Source: Lacticaseibacillus chiayiensis
GTDB taxonomy: Bacteria > Bacillota > Bacilli > Lactobacillales > Lactobacillaceae
Direction: 5' to 3'
Length of the DNA: 64,000 nucleotides
Assembly: GCF_004123795.1 (NCBI RefSeq)
Contig: NZ_MSSM01000028.1
Span: 40,440 to 104,439 of the forward strand
Each line of letters starts with the position of its first letter. The first letter of the stretch is position 1. Both the position numbers and the translations under genes were made by a program. Below are positions 29,422-38,224 of this stretch, in pieces. The notes beneath the pieces were generated by a model. That model worked only from the letters and a program-made list of their open reading frames with translations. It was not told the DNA's origin and did no database searches.

Positions 29422-29559
29422 TTATGCGGCTTTGCTTGTCGCTTTTAAATTATGAATGGCTTGTTCAATTGTTCGACCAGTTCCAAAATGATTCTGGTCA
29501 TGCGCATCTATCGCCACAAACAACTGGTTTTTAGTATCGAGCTGAATTCGATATTGCAT
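29422..29559 (-). CDS. Small protein of 45 residues, function unknown
   Basis: Open frame with GGAGG ten bases before its ATG and a terminator just after its stop. The product MQYRIQLDTKNQLFVAIDAH... ends in a helix (TIEQAIHNLKATSKAA). The beta-strand then DQNHFGTGRTIEQAIHNL pattern looks like a miniature HicB-type antitoxin fold, but no HicA partner is near, so this is only a resemblance. Confidence 0.55.
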   Translation of the reverse strand: MQYRIQLDTKNQLFVAIDAHDQNHFGTGRTIEQAIHNLKATSKAA

Positions 29560-29758
29560 GATACTGTCGCCTCCATTTACAATCGTTTGGTTCTGCATGA
29601 GGGTGCTAGAACCCTACACTTTTTATGATAGAACAGTTGTCAAGGAGAAGAGAGTTATTCGTCTTAAATTATTAACATTTCAAAATTTCAACTTACAAGA
29701 TTCTAGTGGTGACGAGGAACTTTTCTCAACTAAGAATATTTCTCTTTTCTCCCCAAAA

Positions 29759-29798
29759 CAAAAAACCTCAAAACACCGTTATAAAGGCATTTTGAGGG
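29759..29798 (-). terminator. Terminator of tRNA-Glu
   Basis: On the minus strand CCTCAAAATGCC pairs with GGTGTTTTGAGG, followed by TTTTTTG. Confidence 0.8.
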
Positions 29799-29826
29799 TT
29801 TCGTTTTATCTGGTTTTTTCTAATTC

Positions 29827-29898
29827 TCACCCGTACGGGATTCGAACCCGTGTTTCCGCGCTGAGAACGCGGCGTCTTAACCCCTTGACCAACGGGCA
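29827..29898 (-). tRNA. tRNA-Glu (anticodon CUC)
   Basis: The body matches tRNA-Glu: TGGTCAAGGGGTTAAGAC D arm, ACGGGTTCGAATCCCGT T arm. The anticodon stem CCGCG/CGCGG encloses TTCTCAG, giving anticodon CTC for GAG codons. The first two acceptor pairs are T-G and G-T, so the end is slightly weak. CCA not encoded. It stands alone. Confidence 0.9.
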
Positions 29899-30060
29899 AT
29901 GAGTGGCGCTTTATCGTACCCAAACTATTCTACAGGAAACCTTAGAAAAGTCAACTGTATTTTGTCCAATACAAAGCCATCTGTCGACCGCAAGTGATTC
30001 CCTCGTAGCCTGGCATACTGTCCACGCCGCACTTGCAAACCAATGACAGCATTTGCACCG

Positions 30061-30528
30061 CTAATACAGTTTCTTTTGGGCTGTTTGATACGCTTTAAAA
30101 GCGCCAATCGTCATATCCCGATCATGCTGACTCAAGGTAAGCATTTTACCTTTCAACCCGTCATTAATAAAGTCATAGATGGCTGCATCCCGAAATCCGA
30201 TCGCAGCAGCATCATCCGCCGTGTTGCCATAATAAACCTGTTTGATGTTGGCCCAGATGATCGCACTAAGACACATCGGACAAGGCATTGCCGAAGTATA
30301 AAGCTCGCAACCAGACAAGTCATGAGTATCCAGCACTTGCCCGGCTTTTCTTATGGCAGTAATTTCACCGTGTGCAGTCGGATCACGGTCGACCAAAACC
30401 TGATTATGGGCGCGACTCACTATTTCCCCGTCCTTGACGATGACGCAACCAAAAGGCCCGCCGTCTGATCCATTAACATTGGCAAGCGCCTCTTGATTGG
30501 CAATGTTCATAAACGATTTTTGATACAT
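30061..30528 (-). CDS. Nucleoside/guanine deaminase (CDA fold)
   Basis: About 155 residues, the length of B. subtilis GuaD. Zinc and proton-shuttle motifs: DPTAHGEITAIRKA (His and Glu) and SAMPCPMCLSAIIWANI (PCxxC). The C-terminus QTAQKKLY resembles the end of GuaD-type guanine deaminases, where the last residues close the active site. Guanine deaminase makes xanthine, which would link to the xpt-pbuX genes further on, but cytidine- or tRNA-type substrates cannot be excluded. The ATG at 30528 was preferred; an in-frame GTG at 30546 overlaps the GGAGG. Confidence 0.8.
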   Translation of the reverse strand: MYQKSFMNIANQEALANVNGSDGGPFGCVIVKDGEIVSRAHNQVLVDRDPTAHGEITAIRKAGQVLDTHDLSGCELYTSAMPCPMCLSAIIWANIKQVYYGNTADDAAAIGFRDAAIYDFINDGLKGKMLTLSQHDRDMTIGAFKAYQTAQKKLY

Positions 30529-30625
30529 ATGTTTTGTTTCCTCCACGACAAACTAGGCTGAGTGACCATCTGCTAATTGGTCCCATTTTAAAGTTTCGGG
30601 GAACAATAGCATGGACAAACAAGGA

Positions 30626-31543
30626 TCATTCTTTAATCTGATTGACTAAATCTGCGACGACTGCATGTGCCAACTGACTGGTCGCAGGCGATACAGGATT
30701 CTTGCCGTTAGGATCGGCCACGGCCTGTACGAAGGCTTGAACCATTGAAGCAAAGCCACGTGTTTCCAGCATTGGCCGCCAGTTCGGAGCAAATGTTTGT
30801 GAAGCACCGGCGCGACCATAAACAACCAGCTGATCTAAATTCTGCACTCTTTGGACGCCACTTGGAGCCGCAACTTGCGCTTCCTCAAGATTTGTGCCGG
30901 CTTGTAAGTCAATACCCGCCTCACCACGAATACCAGGCGCTGTAAAGGTCACGCTCGCTTGTTGAAGTTGATCATCCGAAGTTGTATGCAAGGCATACCG
31001 CGTATTTGGCTTTTCAGGATATCCCGCTAACATGAGCGCAGTGTCCACTGGATGAATGAAAAGATCCCACAAGGCATGTTTAGTCTCATCAAGCGCATCA
31101 ATTCGATTCTTGTCCACACGCACACCGGTCTTATCTGCTACTTGGGCCAGATCCTGAATCATCGGGGCAAACCGGCGATTAAAACCGACCGTTAACATGA
31201 CGTGTTGGGATTCAGCCAAGTCATAAAGTTCATTAACCTGCCCCATATCGGTTGCCAGTGGCTTATCAACAAAGACATGCACGCCCTTTTCCAAAAAATG
31301 TTTGACATATTGATAGTGAGTTTCTGTTGGCGTGTGAATCATGACTGCATCAAGCTGCTTTGTGTCTAGCGTTTCCAGCGAATTTCCCGCCGCAGCCAGC
31401 CCATACTGCTTTGACAGTTGATGTAATTTATCTTCATCGCGGGTGCTCAACAACCACCGCACCTGATCTTGCATTTGTGCATAAACCGGCAAATACGCTT
31501 TTTGGGCAATTGTGCCCAAGCCCATGACACCAATCGTTAACAT
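30626..31543 (-). CDS. Gfo/Idh/MocA family oxidoreductase
   Basis: A 305-residue NAD(P)-dependent oxidoreductase. The Rossmann motif is GVMGLGTIAQKAYLPV (residues 5-20); the catalytic-lysine motif is VFVDKPLATD (near 92-101), with VGFNRRFAPM next. Such enzymes act on sugars or inositols; this shorter form (YceM/MviM-like) has no known substrate. The ATG follows AGGTGAAG. The deaminase gene lies 98 bases downstream on the same strand. Confidence 0.88.
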   Translation of the reverse strand: MLTIGVMGLGTIAQKAYLPVYAQMQDQVRWLLSTRDEDKLHQLSKQYGLAAAGNSLETLDTKQLDAVMIHTPTETHYQYVKHFLEKGVHVFVDKPLATDMGQVNELYDLAESQHVMLTVGFNRRFAPMIQDLAQVADKTGVRVDKNRIDALDETKHALWDLFIHPVDTALMLAGYPEKPNTRYALHTTSDDQLQQASVTFTAPGIRGEAGIDLQAGTNLEEAQVAAPSGVQRVQNLDQLVVYGRAGASQTFAPNWRPMLETRGFASMVQAFVQAVADPNGKNPVSPATSQLAHAVVADLVNQIKE

Positions 31544-31714
31544 AACTTCACCTGTTCTTTCATTGATATGGATACTTTCACACTAGCACAGGCCTCTTCA
31601 AGGGTAAAGATAAGCATTTATTAGGATTTTTATATTGGCGACTTTCTGCGCTCTCTGCGCACCATTATAACGTGCTTAGTCTCTTTTATCGGCGTTGTCC
31701 TGAGATGCGATTGT

Positions 31715-31795
31715 CTACGCAGAGCTCGGCGTGTAAAGACGCTACCAAGACCATTGACACGCCAACTTCTAACTGCACCAGTTTCCAATCCGATT
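31715..31795 (+). repeat. Decayed copy of the palindromic repeat (possible)
   Basis: GCGTGTAAAGAC, CCAAGACCATTG, then ACACGCCAACTTCTAACTGC follow the order of the family's arms, but the middle and the GTTCACGCTC end are lost. Weak case. The rest of the 482-base gap 31544-32025 holds AT-rich sequence and no gene or clear promoter that I could see. Confidence 0.35.
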
Positions 31796-32025
31796 TCTAA
31801 ACAGACTGGTTCACACCCTGATCTCGGTAAACTTGAAAACTTTCAATATTTGGCTTACGGTTATTATGTAAACTAAATTAATCTTTAGGTCTTTGCAGAA
31901 TCGTTTCATTCGATCAGGTACCGTTACTGTAAAAAAGGCAGTGGTACCAAGCTTCTTTTTTCTACCCATTTTTTGCTTGTGACCTATATTATTCAGCACG
32001 CCAATCAATAAGAGGAGGAATGGCT

Positions 32026-33189
32026 GTGAAACCTGCAAAAACTAAATTTAGTGATGCACCTGATGGCAGTATTCACCAGTATGATCAGATACTTAAATAC
32101 TTCAATGACCGGCAGGCTGATCAAACCAAGCCACGTGGTAATCGGATCACCTTTGTCACGACTGGAATTATTGGCTACGATGGCGGTCAAACGACGATGT
32201 TACACCTAGGAACGCTTTTGGCTAACGCGGGGTATGACGTTTATTACCTGAGTTATGTCCCACAAAGCCAAGATGAGATGATTCAAAACGCTGAGTTTAA
32301 CTACCCTGGTTATAAAGGAACCTGCCTGCCAATGGGCGAACTCGAATCACATCAATCTGACATTTGGATCGCCACTTTATGGGAATCAGTTTATGTCATA
32401 AAAAATAAACCTGGCTATAAAATGTATTTTGTCCAAGACTACGAACCGTATTTCTACCCTTATGGCGACCGCTATCAGATGGCCCGACGTACCTATAGCC
32501 TTGGCTTGCACATGGTTTCATTGGGACCATGGTGCGCGCATATGATCACAACGCACTGCCAAGTCAACAGCCCAATTGATGTCATTAACTTTCCGGTTGA
32601 TGTTGCTCGGTATCCATTTAAAGAACGGGATACCAAGCCGTATGCCAGCAAAAAGGAAATCAAACTAGCTGTTTATACTAAATGGAGTAGTCCACGCCGA
32701 GCCCCTGTCACCATTCAGATCGTCCTTGAAAACTGTCGTCGTTTGTTGCGTGCAAAAGGTATTGACCTTAAAATCAATTATTTTGGTACTGGCCGTAGCA
32801 AGCGCTTTATTAACGGTGAGAATCTCGGAAAACTCACACCACCAGAGCTCAATCAGCGTTATCACGAAGCCGATTTTGGCATCGCACCTTCGATGACCAA
32901 TTTTTCTTTAGTCCCGTACGAAATGATGAGTGCCGGTCTTCCTTTGGTTGACTTCAAGGAAGGCACTGGCAGTTACTTTTTGAAAGACGACACCTACTTC
33001 TCTTGTCACCTAGATGAACGTGATCTTGCCAAAACACTTCAGGCAGCGTGTGCAAATCCTGACACGATTACGCAGCATATCGAGAAAGCTCAAGCTTATT
33101 TGAAAACGATCAGCTGGGAGCGAACTGAAAAAGACATGTTGGCAATTATTGCCAATCTATATGCCGATGTTGATGTTATAAAGTCATAA
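32026..33189 (+). CDS. GT4-type glycosyltransferase (WsaF-like)
   Basis: About 387 residues, a GT-B fold cytoplasmic transferase. GGNRITFVTTGIIGYDGGQTTMLHL-like N-terminal strand and glycine-rich loop (residues 37-60), then KMYFVQDYEPYFYPYGDRYQ (near 145-165) and the C-terminal donor region EADFGIAPSMTNFSLVPYEMMSAGLPLVDF (EX7E-type). The FVQDYEPYF...G pattern resembles WsaF/rhamnan-type rhamnosyltransferases. It stands alone with its own terminator, so the polymer is unknown. The GTG at 32026 fits AGGAGG spacing better than the ATG six bases before. Confidence 0.8.
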   Translation: MKPAKTKFSDAPDGSIHQYDQILKYFNDRQADQTKPRGNRITFVTTGIIGYDGGQTTMLHLGTLLANAGYDVYYLSYVPQSQDEMIQNAEFNYPGYKGTCLPMGELESHQSDIWIATLWESVYVIKNKPGYKMYFVQDYEPYFYPYGDRYQMARRTYSLGLHMVSLGPWCAHMITTHCQVNSPIDVINFPVDVARYPFKERDTKPYASKKEIKLAVYTKWSSPRRAPVTIQIVLENCRRLLRAKGIDLKINYFGTGRSKRFINGENLGKLTPPELNQRYHEADFGIAPSMTNFSLVPYEMMSAGLPLVDFKEGTGSYFLKDDTYFSCHLDERDLAKTLQAACANPDTITQHIEKAQAYLKTISWERTEKDMLAIIANLYADVDVIKS

Positions 33190-33199
33190 GTCAATAATT

Positions 33200-33231
33200 A
33201 AGTCCGACGCTTGCCGTTGGGCTTTTTTTTT
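33200..33231 (+). terminator. Terminator after the glycosyltransferase gene
   Basis: AGTCCGACG and CGTTGGGCT pair over nine bases (G-T pairs included) around CTTGC, followed by TTTTTTTT. Confidence 0.85.
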
Positions 33232-33259
33232 GAGAAAATAAAGCTTAGAAATAAGTTCA

Positions 33260-33288
33260 TACGAATATTTTTTAACAGAATATTCGTA
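33260..33288. promoter_or_regulatory. Palindrome with cin-box-like halves before the nuclease operon
   Basis: TACGAATATT and AATATTCGTA are perfect 10-base inverted repeats 9 bases apart (33260-33288), 30 bases before the ATG. TACGAATA equals the streptococcal/lactococcal ComX cin-box, present here in both directions. A TACAAT (33287-33292) could be a housekeeping -10 box without a good -35. Either an alternative-sigma promoter or a repressor operator is possible. Confidence 0.5.
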
Positions 33289-33317
33289 CAATGTCACTAG
33301 CAAATTTGGAGGGGAAA

Positions 33318-34079
33318 ATGTCAACACTGGGCAGTTTATTTGTCATGCTCGGACTGATTGGTACAGTCTGGGGCACGATTCGTTTGGTGCGGCAACGCAA
33401 GCATCCATTAACGAAACGTTTCAACCTTATTTTATTGATCGGTGGGATTGTGCTCATGTTCGTGGGCAGTCCGATGGTCGACACACAACCGTCAGTAGTT
33501 TCGTCAGCGAAAACGACCACGAAGAAACTGACCGCAAAGCAGAAAACGCTTTTAAAATCAGAAAAGGCTCGTGGTAAGGTTTTGCTTGCAGCTAAAGCTA
33601 AGAAATCTTCAGAGCTAAAGGCGCTTACCAAGGAACAGACAAAGCTGGAAGATCAGCTTGACGCACGCGCATCATCATCCCGAGCGGTTGAGGAATCAGC
33701 GTCTTCAGCAGCATCAGAATCCGCGTCTCGGGAAGCTTCAGCCAGCAAAGTCGCCGCGTCATCTGCACAAGCAGCCTCTTCATCTCAAGCTGCCGCAGCC
33801 GCTGCGGCAGCTAAACAGCAAGCAGAAGAAGCAAAGAAGTCTGCAGCACAACAGCAACAGCAGCAACAGCAGCAACAAGCTGCTACAACTCAGCAACAGG
33901 CGTCTACCAATCAAGGCGATATGAATACTGCGGAGCAAGGTACCATTGTTGGCAACAGTCGTAGTATGATTTATCACGTTCCCGGTCAAGCAGGATATCA
34001 CATGAACTCTGCTAACGCCGTTTACTTCAAAACTGAAGCTGATGCACAAGCTCATGGTTACCGAAAGGCGCTACGATGA
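33318..34079 (+). CDS. Membrane protein with Ser/Ala- and Gln-rich linker and Ada-like C-terminal module
   Basis: About 253 residues. Two membrane helices at residues about 5-20 and 36-52, then a lysine-rich stretch, a long low-complexity linker (SASSAASESASREASASK, a run of eight alanines, then ten glutamines) and a C-terminal module GTIVGNSRSMIYHVPGQAGYHMNSANAVYFKTEADAQAHGYRKA. This module resembles the Ada-type metal-binding repeat often joined to secreted nucleases, but its usual cysteine (YHxPGC) is glutamine. Start at 33318 behind GGAGGGG; the stop overlaps the nuclease start (ATGA), so both are coupled. Confidence 0.75.
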   Translation: MSTLGSLFVMLGLIGTVWGTIRLVRQRKHPLTKRFNLILLIGGIVLMFVGSPMVDTQPSVVSSAKTTTKKLTAKQKTLLKSEKARGKVLLAAKAKKSSELKALTKEQTKLEDQLDARASSSRAVEESASSAASESASREASASKVAASSAQAASSSQAAAAAAAAKQQAEEAKKSAAQQQQQQQQQQAATTQQQASTNQGDMNTAEQGTIVGNSRSMIYHVPGQAGYHMNSANAVYFKTEADAQAHGYRKALR

Positions 34080-34930
34080 TGAAAAGAAAGATAATGAAAT
34101 ACCTCGCTCCCTTAGTTGTTCTGGGTGTCCTGTTAGTCGGCTGCAGTTCTGAAAGCAGCTCAAAATCACCCAAAACAGTTGTTGATCCGGTAGCTAGTCA
34201 GACCAAGCTTAACAAGAAAACTGCATCAGCTATCAGCAGTCTTGACGATGCGATCACTGACAAACGCGAACAGGTCAGCAAACTCAAAACAACGCTAAGT
34301 AAACAGGCACCAGAGGCAAAGGCATCAGAAGCCACAAACGGTTCGCCCGACGCCAGCAACTTAGCTAACCTTGATTATACTGGCCAACAAGAATTAACGG
34401 TCAACAATAACGATCCCGCTTTTAACAAAAGCGACCTTTCCACGGCAAAAGGTGCTTGGGCAACTTATAGCGATTTAGATAATCAAAACCGCGTCACCGA
34501 TGCGAATGCACTTTTAAACAAATCGCTAATGCCCTCAGCCAAACGGGAACCACTCACCTGGAATCCAACCGGTTGGCACAACAAAAAGACGGCACATGGA
34601 TGGCTCTATAACCGCAGCCATCTGATCGGTTACCAGCTGACTGGCGAAAATAACAATCCTAAGAATTTGATGACAGGCACTCAGACGCTCAACAGCCCGC
34701 TCATGTTAGCGCATGAGATGGATATCGCCTACTACCTCAAACAAAACAGCCAGCATTACGTGCGCTATGAAGTCAAACCAATCTTTCGTGGCAATGAGCT
34801 CGTTGCCCGTGGCGTCCAAATGCGGGCTCAAAGCGTTGGCGATGACACGGTTCGATTCAACGTTTATATCTTCAATGTTGAACCGGGATATACTATCAAT
34901 TATGCAGATGGAACCAGTACCAAAAACTAA
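34076..34930 (+). CDS. Lipoprotein DNA/RNA non-specific endonuclease (EndA-like)
   Basis: A 284-residue protein with a lipoprotein signal (KYLAPLVVLGVLLVGCSS; cysteine near residue 23), a coiled linker to about residue 90, then an EndA/NucA-type beta-beta-alpha-metal domain. The catalytic motif is YNRSHLIGYQL (near residue 181; streptococcal EndA has DRGHLLGY), with ENNNPKNLMTGTQTLN supplying the metal-binding asparagine. It should sit on the outer face of the membrane and cut DNA, either for nutrition or, as EndA does, for uptake during competence. Cotranscribed with the preceding Ada-like protein. Confidence 0.85.
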   Translation: MMKRKIMKYLAPLVVLGVLLVGCSSESSSKSPKTVVDPVASQTKLNKKTASAISSLDDAITDKREQVSKLKTTLSKQAPEAKASEATNGSPDASNLANLDYTGQQELTVNNNDPAFNKSDLSTAKGAWATYSDLDNQNRVTDANALLNKSLMPSAKREPLTWNPTGWHNKKTAHGWLYNRSHLIGYQLTGENNNPKNLMTGTQTLNSPLMLAHEMDIAYYLKQNSQHYVRYEVKPIFRGNELVARGVQMRAQSVGDDTVRFNVYIFNVEPGYTINYADGTSTKN

Positions 34931-34949
34931 GACACAAAAATTCTTTACC

Positions 34950-34986
34950 GAAAGCCGTGAGACAACCTTGGTCCACACGGCTTTTT
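34950..34986 (+). terminator. Terminator after the nuclease gene
   Basis: AAAGCCGTG pairs with CACGGCTTT, with CCTTGG in the loop, followed by TTTC. Confidence 0.75.
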
Positions 34987-35118
34987 CTTCGGCCATTTTC
35001 AATTGTTGAAGTGGGTTCGTTCGTGATATTCCAAATCACTTTTTGGCACAGCCCCATCATTCAACTGTGATCTCACCCACTTGCAACAATTATGACGCTG
35101 TAAATCGTAGTAATCGGG

Positions 35119-35124
35119 TATAAT
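35119..35124 (+). promoter_or_regulatory. -10 box before the monooxygenase gene
   Basis: Perfect TATAAT, 83 bases before the start; no good -35 hexamer at 16-18 bases. Confidence 0.4.
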
Positions 35125-35206
35125 GAAATTGTGTTAAGGTGTCTTTTTAAACGCCTCTGTTAATACATTACGCCACAACAAACCCAAACCCCCTAGGAGG
35201 ATTCCA

Positions 35207-35494
35207 ATGAAAGTCATTAATGTCACTTTGAAGGTAAAACCTGAGCTGACGGACAAGTATCGTCACTTTATCAGCCTGCTAGTAGAAGGATCGCGTGCCG
35301 AGGCGGGCAATCTTAGCTATGATCATTTTCAAAGCCTCACAGACCCCAACAAATATGAAATTATCGAGCACTGGCAAGACGCCGCGGCTGTCGAACTACA
35401 TAATCAAACGGCACATTTTCAAAAGTTTCTAGCGGGGATTGATGACTTTTTGGCAGAACCGCTTGAGATTGTGCGGATGGATTATACGGAGTAG
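35207..35494 (+). CDS. Antibiotic biosynthesis monooxygenase-domain protein (YgiN-like)
   Basis: A 95-residue ABM-fold protein: INVTLKVKPELTDKYRHFISLLVEGSRAEAGNLSYDHFQSLTDPNKYEIIEHWQDAAAVELHNQTAHFQKF. The SRAEAGNLSYDHF and EHWQDAAAVELH strings are typical of YgiN-like quinol monooxygenases, cofactor-free small dimers. Role in lactobacilli unknown. AGGAGG precedes the ATG. Confidence 0.88.
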   Translation: MKVINVTLKVKPELTDKYRHFISLLVEGSRAEAGNLSYDHFQSLTDPNKYEIIEHWQDAAAVELHNQTAHFQKFLAGIDDFLAEPLEIVRMDYTE

Positions 35495-35546
35495 TTGAGA
35501 TTGGGTCAAGGTCAAAGTTAACCTTAAAAATACAAAAGAAGTGAAT

Positions 35547-35640
35547 ACAAAAATAGCTCTAGAATCTGTTGAAAAATCCGAAGCCTTCACCAAAACTTCA
35601 CCACGAACTTTTCCATACAGATTCTGGAGCACTATTTTTA
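35547..35640. terminator. Long bidirectional terminator between the ABM gene and pgi
   Basis: AAAAATAG and AGAATCTGT on one side pair with ACAGATTCT and CTATTTTT on the other over about 90 bases, with a large interior loop. It serves the two convergent genes. Confidence 0.7.
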
Positions 35641-35670
35641 TATCAACTTAAAACGCGCAAGCCCTTGCCA

Positions 35671-37011
35671 CTACAGCCGCGCATTTAATTCCTTCGTCAT
35701 ATCCTCATACCCGGGACGACCGAGCAATGCGAACATGTTCTTCTTATAAGCTTCAACGCCTGGCTGGTTGAATGGATTGATGCCATTCAGGTAACCGGAG
35801 ATTGAAACGGCTGCTTCAAAGAAGTAGATCAGATAGCCTAAGGTATAGGCATCTTGTTTAGGAATGGAGACGGTCATAACCGGAACGCCGCCATCGGTGT
35901 GTGCCAAAACAACACCTTCATAGGCTTTACGGTTAACAAAGGACATCTTCTTGCCAGCGAGATAGCCGAGGCCATCGAGGTTCTGGGCGTCATCTGGAAT
36001 GGTCAGATCGCGGTTAGGTTCTTCAACCCAAACAACGGTTTCCATCAAGTTGCGCAAACCTTCTTGGATATATTGGCCGAGACTGTGAAGGTCGGTACTA
36101 AAGTTGGCGCTTGAAGGATAGATCCCCTTTTGATCCTTACCTTCAGATTCACCCATCAATTGTTTCCACCATTCACCAAGGTACTGGAGTGTTGGTTCGT
36201 AGTTTTCCAGCAATTCAGTCGTGTAGCCTTTGCGATACAGGATATTCCGCAAGGCAGCGTATTGGTATGCCTCGTTTTCTTTCAAGTCAGCGGATGCATA
36301 GGCTTTGCGACCATCGCCGAGTCCGCGCATCATTTCATCGATGTCGCCGCCAGCTACGGCAATTGGCAACAGACCGACTGCGGACATAACTGAGAAGCGA
36401 CCGCCAACATCATCCGGCACAACGAATTCTTCGTAACCTTCAGCGTCAGCTTCCTGCTTCAAGGCACCCTTTGCACGATCGGTGGTGGCGTAGATCCGTT
36501 CCTTGGCGCCTTCCTTGCCATACTTTTCAATTAACTTAGCTTTTAAAATGCGGAAAGCAATTGAAGGTTCGGTTGTCGTGCCAGACTTGCTGATGACGTT
36601 GATCGAGAAGTCACGATCGCCAATGATGTCGAGCAAGTCAGCCAGATAAGTACCGGAGATTGAATTACCTGCGAAATAAACTTCTGGGAACTTCAAATCA
36701 GGATCAAGGTTGCGGAAGGTCTGGGAAAGGAAATCAACAGCCATCCGTGCGCCTAAATAAGAACCGCCGATTCCGATCGCAACAAAGACCTGTGAGTTGC
36801 CTTGAACCTTCTTGGCTGCTGCCTTGATACGGGCAAACTCGTCTTTATCATAATTAACCGGCAAATCGAGAAAACCGCGGAAATCCTTACCAGCACCGGT
36901 TCCTTCACGCAATTCCTTGTCAGCTGCAGTTACCAACGGCTGCATCTGTTCAAGCTCATTGGCATGAACGAACTTGTCCAGCTTAGATGAATCAAATTTG
37001 ATGTACGACAT
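35671..37011 (-). CDS. pgi: Glucose-6-phosphate isomerase
   Basis: A 446-residue glycolytic enzyme converting glucose 6-phosphate to fructose 6-phosphate. Motifs: [15 protein letters not shown] (near residue 72), [18 protein letters not shown] (near 136), [20 protein letters not shown] (near 195) and the catalytic lysine region [16 protein letters not shown] (near 410). The start at 37011 (MSYIKFDSS) gives the normal length; AGAGGAGG lies upstream. A longer frame of 21 more residues is not supported. glcU is upstream on the same strand, so glucose entry and its first isomerisation are neighbours. Confidence 0.97.
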   Translation of the reverse strand: MSYIKFDSSKLDKFVHANELEQMQPLVTAADKELREGTGAGKDFRGFLDLPVNYDKDEFARIKAAAKKVQGNSQVFVAIGIGGSYLGARMAVDFLSQTFRNLDPDLKFPEVYFAGNSISGTYLADLLDIIGDRDFSINVISKSGTTTEPSIAFRILKAKLIEKYGKEGAKERIYATTDRAKGALKQEADAEGYEEFVVPDDVGGRFSVMSAVGLLPIAVAGGDIDEMMRGLGDGRKAYASADLKENEAYQYAALRNILYRKGYTTELLENYEPTLQYLGEWWKQLMGESEGKDQKGIYPSSANFSTDLHSLGQYIQEGLRNLMETVVWVEEPNRDLTIPDDAQNLDGLGYLAGKKMSFVNRKAYEGVVLAHTDGGVPVMTVSIPKQDAYTLGYLIYFFEAAVSISGYLNGINPFNQPGVEAYKKNMFALLGRPGYEDMTKELNARL

Positions 37012-37206
37012 CGTGTGCGTTCCTCCTCTAAATACGCCAATCGTTGACAAAAATTTTGCTTTGACTCCAATCATAAAAAGATTGCGGCATCGCTTTCAAA
37101 CAAAATTTTTACCAGCAAAAAGACGCTGTTCAAATTCACACTCTAACAAGTTAACTTTAAAATTGAATTTGTAAAAAAGCAAGCAATCCGGCAACTTCTC
37201 ATCAGA

Positions 37207-38064
37207 TTACTTTGCTTTCATGATGCCCAGCACCACACCGCCGAGAATGACGAGCACCGAACCCCAGCTGACCCAGATCATTTCCTTGTGAGTCTTACGT
37301 TCGCCGAGTAAGTAAATGGAGCCAAATGTTGAAATCACGATTCCCATTTGCGAAAGCGAGTAAGAAACCGCCAAACCGACTTTAGCCATGGACAGCAGCA
37401 TGAAAACATTCCCGGTGCCCCAAAGCAACCCGGTCAAAATATTTTTAACGGTTGCCTTAGCAAAAGGTTGATGACCAATACTCATCAATAAGGCGCCAAC
37501 AATCATTCCCAGAGACTGCGGCATGACCACTGCGAGCGCTCCTAATTGCCCTGCGTTAACGATGATCGTGTAACCAGCATACCCTGCTGTGGAAATCAGC
37601 AAGGTCCGGATACCTTTGGACACACCAGACGCGGACGTGACATCATCGGTCTGTTCGCGCCTTGACGTTAACGTAGCACCAATAATCAGCAATACTAACG
37701 CCAAAATGCCAAGCGTCACATCCCTGCCGTTGTGCCATTCATGAAACAACAACGCACCGGCCAAGGTGGTCGCAATGAGTTGCATCCCCGTGGAAATGGG
37801 CATCGTCATCGAGACACCCATGTACTTCATCGATTGAAACTGTTGGCCTTGACCCAACGCCCAAAAAAGTCCGGAAATAATACCAAGCAGCCAGGTTTTA
37901 CTATCTAGAACCGGGTGCATGACAACCATGGTTCCAACACCAAAAACCAATGCGCCGAATGTCATCCCCAAAGTTTGCTGATACGCATTGCCCCCGAGTT
38001 TCCCACTGACCAAACCAATGGAGCCCCAGGCAAACATCGGGATCAGCGCAAGTAAAAGTACCAT
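37207..38064 (-). CDS. glcU: GRP-type glucose uptake protein
   Basis: A 285-residue protein with ten hydrophobic helices of the drug/metabolite superfamily. LIPMFAWGSIGLVSGKLGGNAYQQTLGMTFGA and GLFWALGQGQQFQSMKYMGVSMTMPISTGMQL are characteristic of GlcU/RbsU glucose-proton symporters. It takes up non-phosphorylated sugar, so a glucokinase would follow. A good promoter lies 57 bases upstream; pgi begins about 195 bases downstream. Confidence 0.9.
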   Translation of the reverse strand: MVLLLALIPMFAWGSIGLVSGKLGGNAYQQTLGMTFGALVFGVGTMVVMHPVLDSKTWLLGIISGLFWALGQGQQFQSMKYMGVSMTMPISTGMQLIATTLAGALLFHEWHNGRDVTLGILALVLLIIGATLTSRREQTDDVTSASGVSKGIRTLLISTAGYAGYTIIVNAGQLGALAVVMPQSLGMIVGALLMSIGHQPFAKATVKNILTGLLWGTGNVFMLLSMAKVGLAVSYSLSQMGIVISTFGSIYLLGERKTHKEMIWVSWGSVLVILGGVVLGIMKAK

Positions 38065-38120
38065 AACGCGCCTCTTTCTATATATCGTATCGTTAAGCTA
38101 AAAATAGAACACAGACTAAC

Positions 38121-38149
38121 ATTCTATCGGTTTTCTCGTAGCAAAACAA
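38121..38149 (-). promoter_or_regulatory. Promoter of glcU
   Basis: On the minus strand TTGTTT and TAGAAT are 17 bases apart, the start point lying some 50 bases before the ATG. Confidence 0.55.
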
Positions 38150-38224
38150 CCAAAAAATCAGTTAAAAAACTTGGAGAACTAAGGCTTGATCGATACTTGG
38201 CACGCAAAATTTTTTCGGAAACGG

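Noticed and set aside
29558..29902. Open frame of 114 codons on the plus strand
   Set aside because: It runs antisense through tRNA-Glu and its terminator and has no ribosome-binding site; its C-terminal string is simply the tRNA read backwards.
31544..32025. Gene in the 480-base gap before the GT4 gene
   Set aside because: The only frames are short, lack ribosome-binding sites and partly overlap the start of the glycosyltransferase.
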